Positions 36,812-49,780 of a stretch of 64,000 nucleotides of DNA are shown piece by piece. The notes beneath the pieces are model-generated. The model saw only the letters and a list, made by a program, of their open reading frames with translations, had not been told where the DNA came from and made no database searches. The translations under genes were made by a program, and so were the position numbers. Origin of the DNA: Paramecium octaurelia (lineage: Eukaryota > Ciliophora > Oligohymenophorea > Peniculida > Parameciidae); NCBI GenBank assembly GCA_905182995.1, contig CAJJDP010000044.1:443060-507059 (forward strand), in the 5' to 3' direction. Numbering within the stretch: the first letter of the stretch is position 1; every line of letters begins with the position of its first letter.

Positions 36812-37142
36812 TCATTTTTTTTCTTTCTCCAAACATAACAACAAGTCTTTATACAAATAGTTGATGGCATATTTAATTTATTCGTCATCAGATTCTCTAT
36901 CATCATCAGATTTCTTAATATAATTTTAGTTTTTACATGTTTTTATAGGATTGATTAATATTCTTAAGGAATATTTAAATCTTTATCCTCATAGCAGATA
37001 AATTACCTTTAAGATTTATTTTTTTTCAAATTAATCATTGTCTTTTAGTTATTATCATTAATACCTATTTAGGCTTCTTATGTATTGGTCCTCTTCTCCT
37101 AATTGGAGTTTATTGGGCACTAGGAAAAGGGTACTCACTCAT
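36812..37142 (-). CDS. Small basic-acidic protein, 94 aa
   Basis: ATG at 37142, two 23-nt introns, TGA at 36812-36814. Reads MSEYPFPSAQQTPIRRRGP, then a Lys/Gln stretch, YEDKDLNIPQEYQSIL, an acidic KSDDDRESDDEQ stretch and a final helix (NYLYKDLLLCLEKEKK). Exons join in frame at both introns. No family recognised. Confidence 0.5.
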
Positions 37143-37925
37143 AGATACATTCTATTATAATGAGTATAAATAAATTATATAAAGGCAGACATAGATAAAA
37201 GAATTTTGTGGTGAATACCTCTTAACAAGTGACAGACAAGTCTTCTCTTTGCTTTTGCCTATCAGAGTTCCTAGTTTTCATTTTTATTAAATATTTTAAT
37301 CTGTAGATCACTAATATAGTTAGCACAACAATCACAATAATAATAATCAATTTTTTTATTTCTTTCCAAAAAATATTCTTTTTCCTTTTTCAAGTGTTCA
37401 TTTATTTTGATCATTTAACTCATAAGCAACATATGATGCTTTGTAATTGAGTAAATTTCTCAATTAACATACTTTTAATAAAATAACTACATGGAAACAA
37501 GAAACCTATCTAATTGTTTTTTTATTAAATAAATAATATATCCAGAGATAGATTATCATCAAACCCAACTCAATTATTACTTTAATGTAATTCTACAAGA
37601 AACCTTAGAGTTTTGGATTTATATGAAAAAAGCAAATTTTATAATAAAAATTTAATATAAATTTTTCTCATACAATTTGAATTACATTAATGAGAAAATT
37701 TATTTCTGTTTTCTTAAGAAACTAGAATCATTTTAATTCTAACAGAATTACTTTTGATTATTTAAATGGATCTCTTAAATGCAGATATTATTGAAATGTT
37801 GTTACAAATTTTAATAAGAATTAAAAGTGTAAATTCATTTATTAAGAGAATTCTTTTATTTAACTATTAATTCGGCATGGTAATCATATGAATTATGAAA
37901 TGTATTAATTTATTATTAAAAAATA
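37143..37925. other. Mostly intergenic; unresolved membrane-type frame
   Basis: On the minus strand at ~37190-37390 one frame encodes a clear membrane helix (KKLIIIIVIVVLTILVIYRL) followed by a basic stretch, but no start codon joins it without a stop. An overlapping frame reads MLLMSQMIKINEHLKKEKEY. A single small membrane protein with an unseen intron, or a remnant, is possible. 37500-37925 shows nothing convincing. Confidence 0.3.
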
Positions 37926-39344
37926 ATGCTTAATTACAAGCGAGAAATTTTCAGAATTAATATTAGGCAATAAAAGCATAAGGAAATTTTTCTTTAGAAA
38001 AGAATTGTCTCTCAATAAAAGGAACAGGAATAGAACTTTGAAAAACTAATAGAGGCGATGGATAATGCAAAAATTATAACTTTAAGAAATTTAGATCAAT
38101 TAAATGGCTATTTATAATACTTTGCTTAAAAAAAATTAACAATTGATTAAATTTTATTGGTTGAACATAATGCCGATACTTTAATGACAATTTTAACAAA
38201 TCATATCGTTTATAATGTGAATGAACTTACAAAAGAAATATTAACTCTATTAGTAAATCTAGCCCAATTTTCAGAGAAGATTTCCATTAATTTGTTAAAA
38301 AGTAGCTTTGTTAACTGTAATATAATTCAAATATTATCAAGTTTTATTTAAAATAGGATAGAAGTGATTGTAACTCTTGAATTGTTGATGAATTTATGGG
38401 GAAATTCTAACAGTCATTAAATATATGATTAAAATCTCATATTAACAATTGAAATATATCTAGATTGTTGCATTTCGATAAATGATAATATAAGCATTCA
38501 TTTAATTTCAAAGTGTTTAAAGAATTATCTTCAAAACATATGCGATGAAAATAATTTCGAATATGAATATTTAATAAATATAGTAAGAAAACTACTAAAC
38601 TATGGAGTTCAGAAGAGTGTTGATTTTTTAGATGTCTAAATAGAGGCATATTGCTCAATAGTTCAACTATTTAATCATAATTTTGTAATCCAGGATCTGA
38701 ATATGATTTTAAGCCTTTTAGATTAGTGTTTAAAGAAACCAGAATTAATAGAAATGATTACAAGAATATTTTCATATTTCAGCATAAATGAGCCAGATAG
38801 CTTTTATGAGAAATTGATTATGTCTGTGATTCAGTTTAGTAAACATATAATTAGATCTTCCCTTAATGAGCAAATTCCTTGCATTCTAAATTTATGCAGT
38901 ATAATTTTCCATTAACAATGTGAGAAGAACTACAATATTTTATTGCCTTATTATAATGATTCAGTTATCATAATGGAGATTATAAGACTTTAGGAGGATG
39001 GTTAGCCAAGAAAGATAAGGGAGGCTGCAATAAGATGTATTAAAATATTGATTGAAAACTCGAATGAACATTAACTTCAGCTCTTAATTTATGGTAAAAT
39101 ACACTTAAAATTGATGGATGTGCTTAATGATTTTTCTCTTAATTCAAGTTCCATACTATTTACTTTAATTTCTTTGAATAATCTAATAAAAATATAAAGA
39201 AATAAATATCCTGAATTTTTAGAACTTTAAAATCTTATACATTTAACACAATATAAAAACAAGGATATTTAAAAAATAGCTTATGAAATAATACAATAAG
39301 TTGAAGAAAGTAATCACAATTGTATGAGTAATATATTACTATGA
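37926..39344 (+). CDS. Importin-alpha-like armadillo protein
   Basis: 472 residues in one frame. Residues ~1-40 resemble an importin-beta-binding domain: basic with KREIFRINIRQQKHK and LQKRIVSQQK. The rest is armadillo-type helical repeats (LTKEILTLLVNLAQFS, TLELLMNLWGNS, AIRCIKILIENSNEH). Length is near the ~500 of karyopherin alpha. Importin-alpha links nuclear-localisation cargo to importin-beta. The Trp-Asn array that grips cargo is only weakly present (LLMNLWGN), so this may be a divergent paralogue, fitting ciliates that use different importins for their two nuclei. Confidence 0.65.
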
Positions 39345-39358
39345 ATTATATAAATAAA

Positions 39359-40893
39359 TCATTTTTGTTCTTGTTGAAAATATTTGACCATAACCTTAGC
39401 AGTAGTCTCATCATCCTCTAAATGATAAGGATACCCCAATTTCATTTATCCAGAGTCTGCCTTTTTTTGTTTGTATTAATCCATGAATCTAGATCTGGCT
39501 CCTCCTTATGAACCTAAGGATTCTCGACTAAAAGGATTATTTGAGTGATGACTTTAGATCTAAACTTATGAAACTTCTTGAATTTAAGTCAATTTCTATT
39601 TCGGTATAAATAGATCTGCTGTGAGCATTTGTTAAGTTGGTTAGTCTTCTTAAGAAGGAAATTGATTTTAGACTATGACAGCTTGTTGGGGAGGTTATTT
39701 TGTTATTACTTTTTGGTTTAGATAATTAATAGATTGTCTGTATAGTTTGTTAGGCTGTTGTGGTCTCAAATTGTGTAAAGAATGGCCTTTATAACTAGAA
39801 TATCAGTATGTTATTTACTTGTTACTATGTTAATAAGGTGTAACATGATCTATACTTTTAGTTTATAAGAGTGTAGTTTTATAATGTTCAATTTATTTAT
39901 TGCTAGAGTATTCATCATAATTCTATTGCATATTTAGTATTTTATCCTATTTCATAGTTCTAAGGGATCTAGATATATGCATCGTAGTGCCAACTTGATC
40001 TTCTTTAACAGTGGAAATAAAATCACTCCTTTTATGCTGGTTATAATTAATAGAAACAAAGTACCTCTTTTTCTTTGAATCTTTATCTCGAAAGATCTCC
40101 AACTACTTCATAACCATCAATATATTGGTTATTTTGATTATTTAGGTTGATTGGATGCTGTTCCCAAGGGTAGTCACTCCTATGACCATCATATAAACAT
40201 GGGTAAATGTTAAATGTATGATTATCCAACCATTTTTCTTTTTGCTCATCTTTCCAACTTGGTCTAATCAACATTTTCAAGTCTTTATTCTTGAAAACCA
40301 TAGATACATATGAATTACTTAAACATCCAATTGTTCACTAACCTTTTTTAGTTCTTAATTCACCCTTTCAACTTCAGTTCTCTAACTTAAACCAAATCTC
40401 ATAGGCTCACTTTGTTTTGATAAGTCTTTTGGCTTCAACCATTTTTCATGATTTTTAGTTGGAAGGTTTGGATCAAACTCGCCTGTTGCTAAATGAGCAG
40501 ACCTGAATTCTTGTTATGCAGTTTGAGCTCTATTTTTTGCTACTTGGAATCTATTATTATTAAATGTTATAAATTACGTTTTCAGATAGATTCCACCCAG
40601 CTTTTCCATCTCTTTGTCTTTTTCTCTATCTCGAAATGAATGCTTGCTTGTGGGCAGTAATGGGTATGATCCATTTTTCATACTTTCTACATATTATTTA
40701 GACATCATTGTTTCTTAAAATGTCTCAATTCTTTATGAGGCACGAGCCTTCAATTATACAGATTATATATTTCGTTTTTAATCTGATTACTCTTTAGCTT
40801 ACTATCTTCATTTATTAATTTATTATACTTATCTTTTTCCTCCTTTTCTTTTTGCAGTTACTACTTTTACTTAAAGAAGTTATTAAGTGACAT
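39359..40893 (-). CDS. Hypothetical cytoskeleton-type protein, 467 aa
   Basis: Five introns (23, 27, 29, 28, 24 nt) give a fully consistent frame from ATG at 40893 to TGA at 39359-39361. The N-terminal half is helical and charged (SFRDREKDKEMEKLGG, RTEVERVNQELKKVSEQL). The middle reads PSWKDEQKEKWLDNHTFNIY and DGHRSDYPWEQHP, compact and Trp/Tyr-rich. The C-terminal third is Gln/Ser/Asn-rich and disordered, ending YPYHLEDDETTAKVMVKYF. No family recognised; the style is that of ciliary-associated proteins. Confidence 0.65.
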
Positions 40894-40951
40894 TTACTAT
40901 AATTATATTTTTATATTTAATTAAATTCTTACAATTTATAGAAAATAACTG

Positions 40952-41293
40952 ATGCAAATACTTTCAACTCTGACTTACATCCAATCATTCTAGTATTCCC
41001 AACAATTAATGCCAAATCAAACACTAAGTTCCCCCATTTTGTATTTAAGATTAAACATGTTTTCAGTTATAAATTTCACTTTACGAAAACATTTAAGCGA
41101 CAATGAAAACTTCTTTATCATAATCTTAATAATAGAATTAGCAACCTCAAAAGGAATTAAGATTCTAAGCAAGCCTTCAAAAAATACGTTTCAAGTAAAT
41201 CAATTTAAATGTCATTAACAAAAAGTAGTGATATCAAATGAAATATTATCTTATGAAACCATTAATTTAACACGAGACTTAAATTAAAGCTGA
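40952..41293 (+). CDS. Hypothetical protein, 113 aa
   Basis: One frame from ATG at 40952 to TGA at 41291-41293, divergent from the previous gene by 58 bp. Contains NFFIIILIIELATSKGIKIL and KNTFQVNQFKCHQQKVV. No domain recognised; a frame further 3' could be joined by an unseen intron. Confidence 0.4.
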
Positions 41294-41660
41294 AGAAACT
41301 GTGTAGTCAAACTGAAAGATTGGAAATCTGAAATAATCTATGAGGGATGCTGTAAACTTTTGTTATAATTATTAGTAAAATTAATATATGAAAAATTATG
41401 AAAAAGGCAAATTTTAATGAAATATCTCTATATTAGCTTTTAAGAAAGAATGATGATAAAATAAAATTATGCATTTAAATTCTTTTAAAAACGTATTATC
41501 TATCTGATCATTGTTTGCTTATCTCAAAAATAGTGTTATAATGTATTGAGATTTAAATTATGAATAAACAGCTTGAGCTGACATCAAATTTTAGAAAAGG
41601 AAAAGGATAAAATAATTATTATTATTTAGATTATAATGAAATTATTGTATAATTATAAGA
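41294..41660. other. Intergenic
   Basis: About 370 bp of AT-rich DNA between a plus-strand gene end and the 3' end of the DRC4-like gene. Nothing recognised. Confidence 0.4.
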
Positions 41661-43159
41661 TCATTAACTTACTAATCCAGCTGGCATAGAGCTTGTGATT
41701 GTTGACAAGGGTTAGAATCCTAATTCCTCTGGTGGAATGCCAAATTCTACTAATTTTGCCTCGTATACTCTGATAGAATCATTGTATGCTTTAGTTGCAT
41801 GGTGAATAGAATATCTAAGATTTTTGATTAATTAATTTTTAGCTCTAAAAATAATAATAATATTGAATACTCAATAGATTCCTTGATTTTAATAGTTAAT
41901 TGCTGGTACATTTGTGGATCCATATTAGTTCTGTCAACAATAGTTTTTAATTAAACTTCCTAATAATATTATAATGTTTCTACCTTTTCTTCCAAACCAT
42001 CTTACATATTTTATAATTGTTAACTCAACACATTATTTTACAAATCTGTGTGTTTTTTAACTTCCATAGCAATTCTTTCAAATTTTTCTTCTAGCTCTTA
42101 TTTTTCTCGTAATAATTTGTCATACTTAAAATTTAAATCATTGCTATTATGTTTTAATTCTGCATATTTTTCCGTTAAAGTGGTATTTTTTGATTGCAAA
42201 TTTTACAAAGACATTTTATGCTAAAAATATTGTTAAACAATGATACTTTTGAAAATTATTTAAGAGCATTTTTGAGGATATCTCTCTCTTCAGTAGCTTA
42301 TTTCAAGGGGATTCTAATGTTATTGTTGGCAGCCTTCATGTCAGCAATGATTTTGCTATTCTTTTATAATTTAGCATTGATGCTTGCTATTTCTTCTTTT
42401 TAATTTTTGATGAGTTCCAAGTTCTCTCTTGTAATAGTATTATAATATTGTTTGAGTTCAGCAAATGCAGTTTCATGGTTATTAATCAATTCATTTATAT
42501 GAAGATTTTTTCTTTCTTCGAGTTCATGGATTTCTACCTTAAGTCTTAGCTCTAATTCTTCTTTTAGTTTTTGAAGTCTCATTTTATATTTCTCTTCCAT
42601 ATTTTTCAAAGTCTCATCAAAAACCTATTTTGATTTATCAAGAGTTTTTTTATTATTTTTTTCTTCTTTTTCAATTGCATGGATATATGAATTTTCATAT
42701 TCCTCTTATAATTTTTTTAAATGTGTTTTTTATCTTTTTTATTCATCACTTCTCTTAGAAAAATGATCATTCTCTAAATTATGTGCTTCCTTTCCATCTT
42801 TTTCAATTTCATCATTTGCTTTTTCTTATTCGTACTCAAGATGTTTAACCTAAATTAATTGATAGTTATACTTTTTATAAATAACTTTTTAATTGGATTC
42901 TATGAGTTTCCTCCAATTACTCAGCCTCAGTTTCTTTGTTTACTATTTTGATATTTAGCTCTTAAATTTCTGATAAGCAATTTGAGAAAAAATTTTGAAC
43001 CATATCCCGATCCATTTGGATATAATTTCTCTTTTACTTCAATTCAGTCAACTTATCTCTAAATATTTGTAAATTCTATGTAAGCTCTTAAGCAGTCATC
43101 TTGGTAAATTCATCTTCTGGTTCTTATGGTGCTTTCTTAGGTTTCGGCTTAGGAGGCAT
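41661..43159 (-). CDS. GAS8: DRC4/GAS8, nexin-dynein regulatory complex subunit
   Basis: 490 residues, one 26-nt intron near the 3' end. Almost entirely coiled coil, as in the family (~478 residues in human). Matching lines include KYKMRLQKLKEELELRLKVE, IHELEERKNLHINELI, HETAFAELKQYYNTIT and the conserved C-terminal end RVYEAKLVEFGIPPEELGF followed by MPAGLVS. The start MPPKPKPKKAP is Lys/Pro-rich like that of the animal protein. DRC4 is a core rod of the nexin-dynein regulatory complex that links axonemal doublets and controls ciliary beating. Confidence 0.93.
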
Positions 43160-43497
43160 GAATAATAATTAAACAAATAAATAATTTAGAAAAAGTTTTG
43201 TTTTTTTTACATGAGAATTTTATGATTTAAAAATATATAACGTTTTATCAAATGAGATAAAGAAATATCATTGATCCAAATTTGTGTATATTCCTAGAAT
43301 TCAAATAATTATTGAAAAAAATAAGTGATAGCTATGAATAAAAAATAATTACTTTATATATTATAAACCCATAGAATAAACTGGCTCAGTCGAAATCTAC
43401 CTATCAAACGCTATTTATAAATATCGATTAACAAATATGAGCCAAATCATTGATCATTATAAATAAAACTTAAAATAAATAAATTTTATATTTTTTT
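43160..43497. other. Divergent intergenic region
   Basis: About 340 bp between the starts of the DRC4 and RING-type genes. Very AT-rich, no specific motif recognised. Confidence 0.4.
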
Positions 43498-44256
43498 ATG
43501 ATTCCAAAATGTTAAAATGCCTATGATTACAATGACTTCAAAAACAATAATGGATATCCATAAATATTAACACATCACATATCTCCGATAAAGAATATAT
43601 TGGCACCAAGTAGGTAGGAAATACTAATTGATATCCTATAAAGCAAATTTAATGGTTTTATCAAAGAAGTTGAATTGGCTAAATAAAAGATTATAAAGGT
43701 TATTAAAGACTGTTCAGAAAATAATATATTTACTATATAAGACAAGCCAATTAATTTTGATGATTACATGAATTTTATAGAAATCAACACCAAGAATTAT
43801 TTGCATGAGATAAAAAACCATCATAAACTTACAATTAATTTGATAACGCAAGAGAGTTCAGAAATAACACATTAATCGTCTTCTTTTGATATGTAACAAA
43901 TATGTGATAAATGCTAAGTGATGGTTGAGAAAGACTTAGTATAATTGGATTGTTTTCATTGCTATCATTAGAAATGTGTAGGGGATTACATTAAGATTTA
44001 AATTAACAATAGTTGCAAGACCTTAAGATGCTTAAATTGCTAATAGAAAGTTAAAACTTCAATACTAAGAAAATTTGTTCCCTTTTAGTTAATAGATAAA
44101 ATGTTTAAGGAATAGTTGAAATCCATAAAAAACAGCTTTTTGCCTAATCAAATTTTCTGTTGCAAAAAACCTGGATGCAATTACTTTTGCATACGTCAAC
44201 TTGGAATAAAAGGATTATTTAGATGTCAGATTTGTGAAAGCCTTATAAATAACTGA
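43498..44256 (+). CDS. RING/IBR-type zinc protein
   Basis: 252 residues in one frame. A helical N-terminal half is followed by a RING-like cluster (QICDKCQVMVEKDLV, then CFHCYHQKCVGDYI, then LRCLNCQQKV) and, ~50 residues later, a second cysteine cluster (FCCKKPGCNYFC, FRCQICE) like an in-between-RING domain. The arrangement recalls RBR ubiquitin ligases, but the second RING (RING2, carrying the catalytic Cys) is missing, so it may be a truncated relative or an E3 of ordinary RING type. Confidence 0.7.
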
Positions 44257-44275
44257 ATATATATATATATATATA
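44257..44275. repeat. Short AT dinucleotide repeat
   Basis: A 19-nt run of alternating A and T directly after the stop codon of the RING/IBR gene. Confidence 0.8.
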
Positions 44276-44286
44276 ACTAAATAATA

Positions 44287-45228
44287 TCAAGCATTTGTTA
44301 ATTCAACAACTAATTCACTTCTTCTATCTATCAAGACATTAATATCTAAAACATTAGCGGCCCTATAATTGAATTATAGCCTTTGTTTATAATAAAGAAT
44401 GTAATAAATAGCCATTGGCGATATCATTAGCGTTAATATTTTCATGATAAACATTACAAATATCTAATTATTATTAATATTGAATTCTTACACTAATAAT
44501 AGATGAGGCCTCGTAATATGATTTACAATCATCAAGAGTATAGGCACTCATGTTCGCCCAATAATCCCATCCAAATTAAATTAGACCAGATACCAAATCG
44601 CAGCCCAAAAAGATTTTAATTTCTAATGCTTGTTCTTCCATTTTATTTTAATCGGCAGGCTTTAATTCTTATTTTGATATTTATAGTTAATCCAGAGCAT
44701 AAAATCCAAAACCACATGCAAATAGAGTTAAAATCACTGTAGTTCCAGATAAATAAACCAAATCCATTTTTAAGCAATAATAACTTAATATTTATCTAAT
44801 AAATTACTCGTATGCTTCATTTGATATAATTGCAGTCCAAAACCATTCAATGAAAACAAAGCCACATACGATCTTTAAAAAGACTTCTAATTTATCTAAA
44901 AAATCTTTTTCAAATCCAATTTCTGCAAGCAAAGTACATAATAAAATTTCATTCAAAATTCTTAGACATCTAATAGTTGAAATCACAAAATCAGATCCTA
45001 AAGTCTTATTGCCAATTTACCCCAAAATATAAAATAGGCACTAAGCAATATTAATTAACTCATAGAGATGCCATAAATAATTTTATTCAATTTCGATAAC
45101 AATTTATTGCGATCTCTAAATATAATTCGGAATCCATTTATAGCCATGATTGAAGCTGTAGTCGATATGGCCACTTCCAGAAATGCTTCAATGCAATTCG
45201 CACCATCACATTAAAATAATGTTGCCAT
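44287..45228 (-). CDS. Multi-pass membrane protein, 296 aa
   Basis: ATG at 45228, two introns (23, 28 nt), TGA at 44287-44289. Hydropathy by eye gives five to seven membrane helices, for example SQLILLSAYFIFWGSDFV, VFLKIVCGFVFIEWFW, LSGTTVILTLFACGFGFY and IFVMFIMKILTLMIS. A charged loop (SKQELKPADQNKMEEQ) lies near residue 185. Not recognised as a known transporter or channel family. It converges on the RING/IBR gene with 30 bp between stops. Confidence 0.75.
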
Positions 45229-46365
45229 TGTATTTTATTAGTTTTATAATTCAATTATTATAGCACTTTGCAATTTCAAAATTAAAATTATCTGACTTCT
45301 TCATAATGTAGATGAGAGTAGTTGCTTTAATATTAAGCTTTTTACATAGAGCTTTTAGTTTTATGTGTTTATTAACCCTTCTAGAATGTTAAGAAGCGAT
45401 GAATTGATAAATTATCAGGTAAACTATTTTGGCAAAAATGAATGATTTTCAAAAATGAAAAGTATTGAACTAAATAGAGTAGTTGTAAATAAGGATTTAA
45501 CAGAGTAAAGTTAAATCATAAGTGGATTATCTTCATAATAAATTAGTTTTAATTTTTATCTTAAATGTCTTACATAGCTTTGTCAAGCTTGAAGATAAAA
45601 TTTATAAATGGGTCAACATGATATTGAAATTTGGTTATTTAGGAATTCATTTATAAAAAAAATGAGTTAGTTAGTAAAACTTTGAGAAGCGATTCTATAA
45701 TTGTTTAATTATATTCTCAATATTATCATTAAAATTTGTTTATCTAATTTACTTAACTATCAAAATATCAAATCACCAATAGGAACTTTAAATTAAAAAA
45801 GGGATTAGAAATAAAAATTAATTTTTATTATTTTCTTAAATTAAAAATATTAATATTTTTTGACTAATAAATTTAAAAAGATATAAGATATCCAAATCAA
45901 ACTCTTTCAGCTCCTTTTATCAATACTTATTTCCAAAGAATGCAATCTTTATAAATTTTATAACAGAAACAAAAAGGATATTTTATTTTTTAATTTACAT
46001 TAAAATATTTTGAAAGTTTTAAATAAATCATCAATAATTGGGTAGTGATTATAGACACAGCATCTAGTTATTAAAATCAATCCAAATATTAAATATGAAA
46101 TTATTAATTGCTATAGATTAAGTACAATTTCACATTATCAGTGTTATGTTGTAATGAACTGATTAAAAGTAGAAAAAATTAATGGACAATAATTATAGAA
46201 TGGATGTTCATTGATTTGAAAGAAAAGTAAATCTTTCTGAATGAACAACAAAGGTTGTTAATTAAAAGAGAGAACAAGGATTCTTAGAATCTATAAATTT
46301 CCAATAAAGTGTGAGTATATAAGAGTATAAAAAATGGTTATCATTAATATAATAATTTATTAAAT
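45229..46365. other. Long intergenic stretch
   Basis: 1.1 kb of very AT-rich DNA. On the minus strand, 45260-45450 holds a 65-codon open frame ending in IMKKSDNFNFEIAKCYNN, without a usable start upstream; it may be a gene remnant or a lone 3' exon. The rest (45.5-46.3 kb) shows nothing. Confidence 0.35.
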
Positions 46366-49002
46366 ATGGATCCAAGGTCTTAAAATAATTCTGAGAATTA
46401 AATTCACGGTGATGACAACGAAGACTAACGTTCAGGAGATGAAGCAGTAATTAATATATTAACTTTAAGGAAAAGTTAAATAATTTCAAGCACAATATTA
46501 ATGAAGGTGGTGAAGTGATCCATGAAAATGTCAAAAGAATTGACATGAAAAAAACATTGAATGATACTACCTTCATTTTGACTTGCTTAAAAAATCATTT
46601 TGTTTTTTACAATCTAAGTGAAGCAGAACTGTAAATTTATTTGTTATTTTTAAAGTGAAAATATCGTAAACAAGATGTTCTATTGTGAAGCTGCTGCATA
46701 AACCTATATCTTCAAATAATAAGATCATGCAACATGCTTTTTTATATTATAGAGAGGAAGTTTGGAAGTTATAGTTAATGAAAAAGTAAATTTTGTGATT
46801 CAAAAATTTTAAGGCCAAAAGAGAATTAAAAACAGGAGATGGATTTGGAGAGTTGGCTCTATTATATAATGCTCCTCGTTCTGCATCAGTAAAATGCTTC
46901 GAGAATTGTAATCTATGGGGAATCGATAGAAATACATTCAGAAGGGCTGTTGAAGAGATGATTACAAAGGAATACGAGGAAAACAGAAAGTTTATGGAAG
47001 TAGTTAGATTTTTTCGTATTTTCTTAATAATAAAATTAGATAATTTAACAAATGAGTAGAAGGATGCAATTGCTGCAGTTTTAATTGTTCAGAAATTTTA
47101 TAAAAATTAAATCATTGTAAATGAAGGCGATCCTGGATCCTCATTTTATATTATCAAAGAAGTATATTGATTTAAAGTAAATTTTTAGGGAACTGTCTCT
47201 GTTCTTAAAGGAAACAAAGAAGTCAGAAAACTATACAAGGGAGACTCCTTTGGTGAATAGGCTCTGTATTATAACACTGTGAGACAAATGACAGTCAGAG
47301 CAGAGGATGATGTGAAATGTTTGGCATTAGGAAGAGACTCTTTAACTAAAATTTTGGGAGATTAGGTTCATGTAGTCACATTTAGAAATTTGTAAAAATG
47401 GGCCTTCGAGAAGAATGCCTTATTAAGCAAATTAACAAAAGCATAAATTGACAAAGTGTTGGATGTTATGAAAATATCTTCATGCAAGGCTGGTGATGTG
47501 ATTCTTAAGAAGGGAACATAAGCAAATCAAAAGATTATCGTTATTATCGAGGGAAGTTTGAAAAAGAGTAAATCTGGAATTACAGTTGCAACAAAAGCTT
47601 AAGCTTGGGGAGAAGAGTATTTCTTATAAACCAATAAGGCTAAGATGTATAATAAATAAGCAATTATTTAGTTTAGATGATGATATAGTTATGGAAACTG
47701 ATGGAGTAATAGCAGAAATTACTGCTGACAATTTTATAGATTGTATCTAAGGTGAATTGGAAGAAGTCATAAAGAAGAACGAGAAAATACTTGAAAAGAA
47801 ATTACAAAAGTCAGATCAAACGAAAAAGAAAGAAGCTTAGAACATTAAAAAATCAGAGTTAATTCATATTAAAACAATCGCTTATGGTCAATTTGGTCCA
47901 GTCTACTTAGTTAAGGCTAAATACAACTAACAATTATATGTCTTAAAAGCATTTAACAAAAATCAGATTAATGAATAAACTCTTGAAAAGTACTTTTAAT
48001 TAATAAATAATTTAGATATTTACAATAAGAAAAGTAAGTTTTAGAAATTGTCAATTTCCCATTCATCATCTCGTTTATGAAAACATTTAAGGATACATTA
48101 GATGTGTACTTCCTACTTGAATATGTTCGAGGAATGGAATTATTTGATGTGATTAGAGATATAGGTAATTTCAAATATTATCTTTAGGTCTCTTATCGAC
48201 ATACGATTCTCAATTTTATGTTGCTTCCATGATTCTAATCACGGAATATCTGCATCATTAAAACATCATTTATAGAGACATCAAACCTGAAAATTTCATG
48301 GTTGATGACAAAGGATTCCTAAAATTGATAGATCTTGGAACTGCAAAAATAATAAAAGGAAAATAAGGAATTATTCGTACATATACAATTATAGGAACTC
48401 CCCATTGTATTATTATAATATAATCACTTTTATTAGATATGGCACCAGAAATCATATGTGGTAAAGGATACAATTGTTTGGTTGATTTATGGTCTATTGG
48501 TATATGTCTTTATGAATTCATGTGTGGAATGGTACCTTTTGGAGAAGAAGCAGAAGATCCCTATGAAATATATGAAGAAATCATCAAGAAGGATATTACA
48601 TATCCTAATTATCTGAAGGATAAAAAGGCCAAGAAGCTTATGGATCAGTAAAATTAATTTAAAATTGATTATTAGATTGTTATCCAGAGTTCCTGAAGTG
48701 AGATTAGGTGGTTCTTATGCAAGTTTGAAAGGAAATCCTTGGTTTGAAAATTTCGATTGGGTAAATTACACAATAATAATTCCTCTAGGAAAAACTATTG
48801 GAAAAAGAGATTAAAACACCTTATTTGCCACCAGCAGACAAATTACTACCAGAAATCGAAATAAAATCTCTTGAATAAAATAGTAGAATGATTGAGGATG
48901 AAATAAAAGTAATTAATAAAATATATTTTAAAGTAAGAGCAATCTGTCAGGTAAATTGATGGTAATAATTAAGGAGATCAAGGATGGGAAAAAGATTTTT
49001 GA
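46366..49002 (+). CDS. cGMP-dependent protein kinase-like, three CNB domains
   Basis: 774 residues, twelve introns of 23-30 nt. Order: a first CNB domain (cassette [16 protein letters not shown]), a second ([16 protein letters not shown]), a third, degenerate (cassette line [10 protein letters not shown] without the PR pair), then an AGC-type kinase with [25 protein letters not shown] and [15 protein letters not shown], and the AGC-style C-terminal extension ending GWEKDF. PKGs phosphorylate targets on cGMP binding and regulate ciliary and secretory behaviour in ciliates. The glycine loop reads [11 protein letters not shown] (first Gly is Ala) and the DFG motif is DLG. It is probably active but divergent. 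Confidence 0.9.
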
Positions 49003-49084
49003 TAATTTAAAATTAATATTGGAAAACCACATTTATCTATTAATAAAACTCTTTCCACTTTGTACGAAAATATATGATTCATGA

Positions 49085-49442
49085 TCACCAATCTGATTTA
49101 TTCCTTTACAAATCTTGCTCAATCATCTACTTTCCTTCTTCTGTTACTTCCAATTATGCAATCAATTTTATTTTCTTGCCACCTTGCTCTGGAGTATATG
49201 TTTAAGTCTCAATTTTCTTTATTGACACATATTGCTAAAATCACAACGAAATTAACCTTTCTTTGAAGAGTCTCAGCAACTTAAGCTACAGTCTTTGTTG
49301 CTTCTCCCAAACCATGTAAATCAACTTTTCCAAATTTTTTCAAGAAGATTTTCGATAAGAAGATAAATTGACCTGGTGATTTCTTTAAAGAAATATTCAA
49401 AACAGCATTTTCTGGATCCAAAGGTTGCTTTTGCTAATTCAT
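49085..49442 (-). CDS. Alba-domain protein
   Basis: 111 residues, one 22-nt intron (GTTAAT...TTTAG). The Alba fold is seen in the order FLSKIFLKKFGKVDLHGLGE, ATKTVAQVAETLQRK, KIKLIAQLEVTEEG. Eukaryotic Alba proteins bind RNA or DNA; small ones act in RNase P/MRP (Rpp20/Rpp25) or in translational control. Which group applies is not clear. It converges on the PKG gene with 82 bp between. Confidence 0.8.
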
Positions 49443-49780
49443 TATTAATATGTTTAAATATATATTTAAAATGAATTGTAATATATACATATTATTATAT
49501 ATATCGCTAAAAAACTCTATAACATTGCTTAAACACTAAAATGAGGATCTTTAGGTAATAAAGCCTAAATAATCATATTCTATAACCTCAATAAATCCAG
49601 TTATATTATTATTAACGAATTGATTTTTCTAAAGAAACAGAATACCATGTTGTTTGGGAACATTGAAAATATGCTATTTAATATGAATATTCAATTGGCA
49701 CTATTGTGGAATATATTTATGTTGTAAACTAATTAAGAAATTTAATTTATTATATATTTTGGATGAATAGACATAACTAA
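49443..49780. other. Divergent intergenic region
   Basis: About 340 bp between the Alba and kinase gene starts. No motif recognised. Confidence 0.4.
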
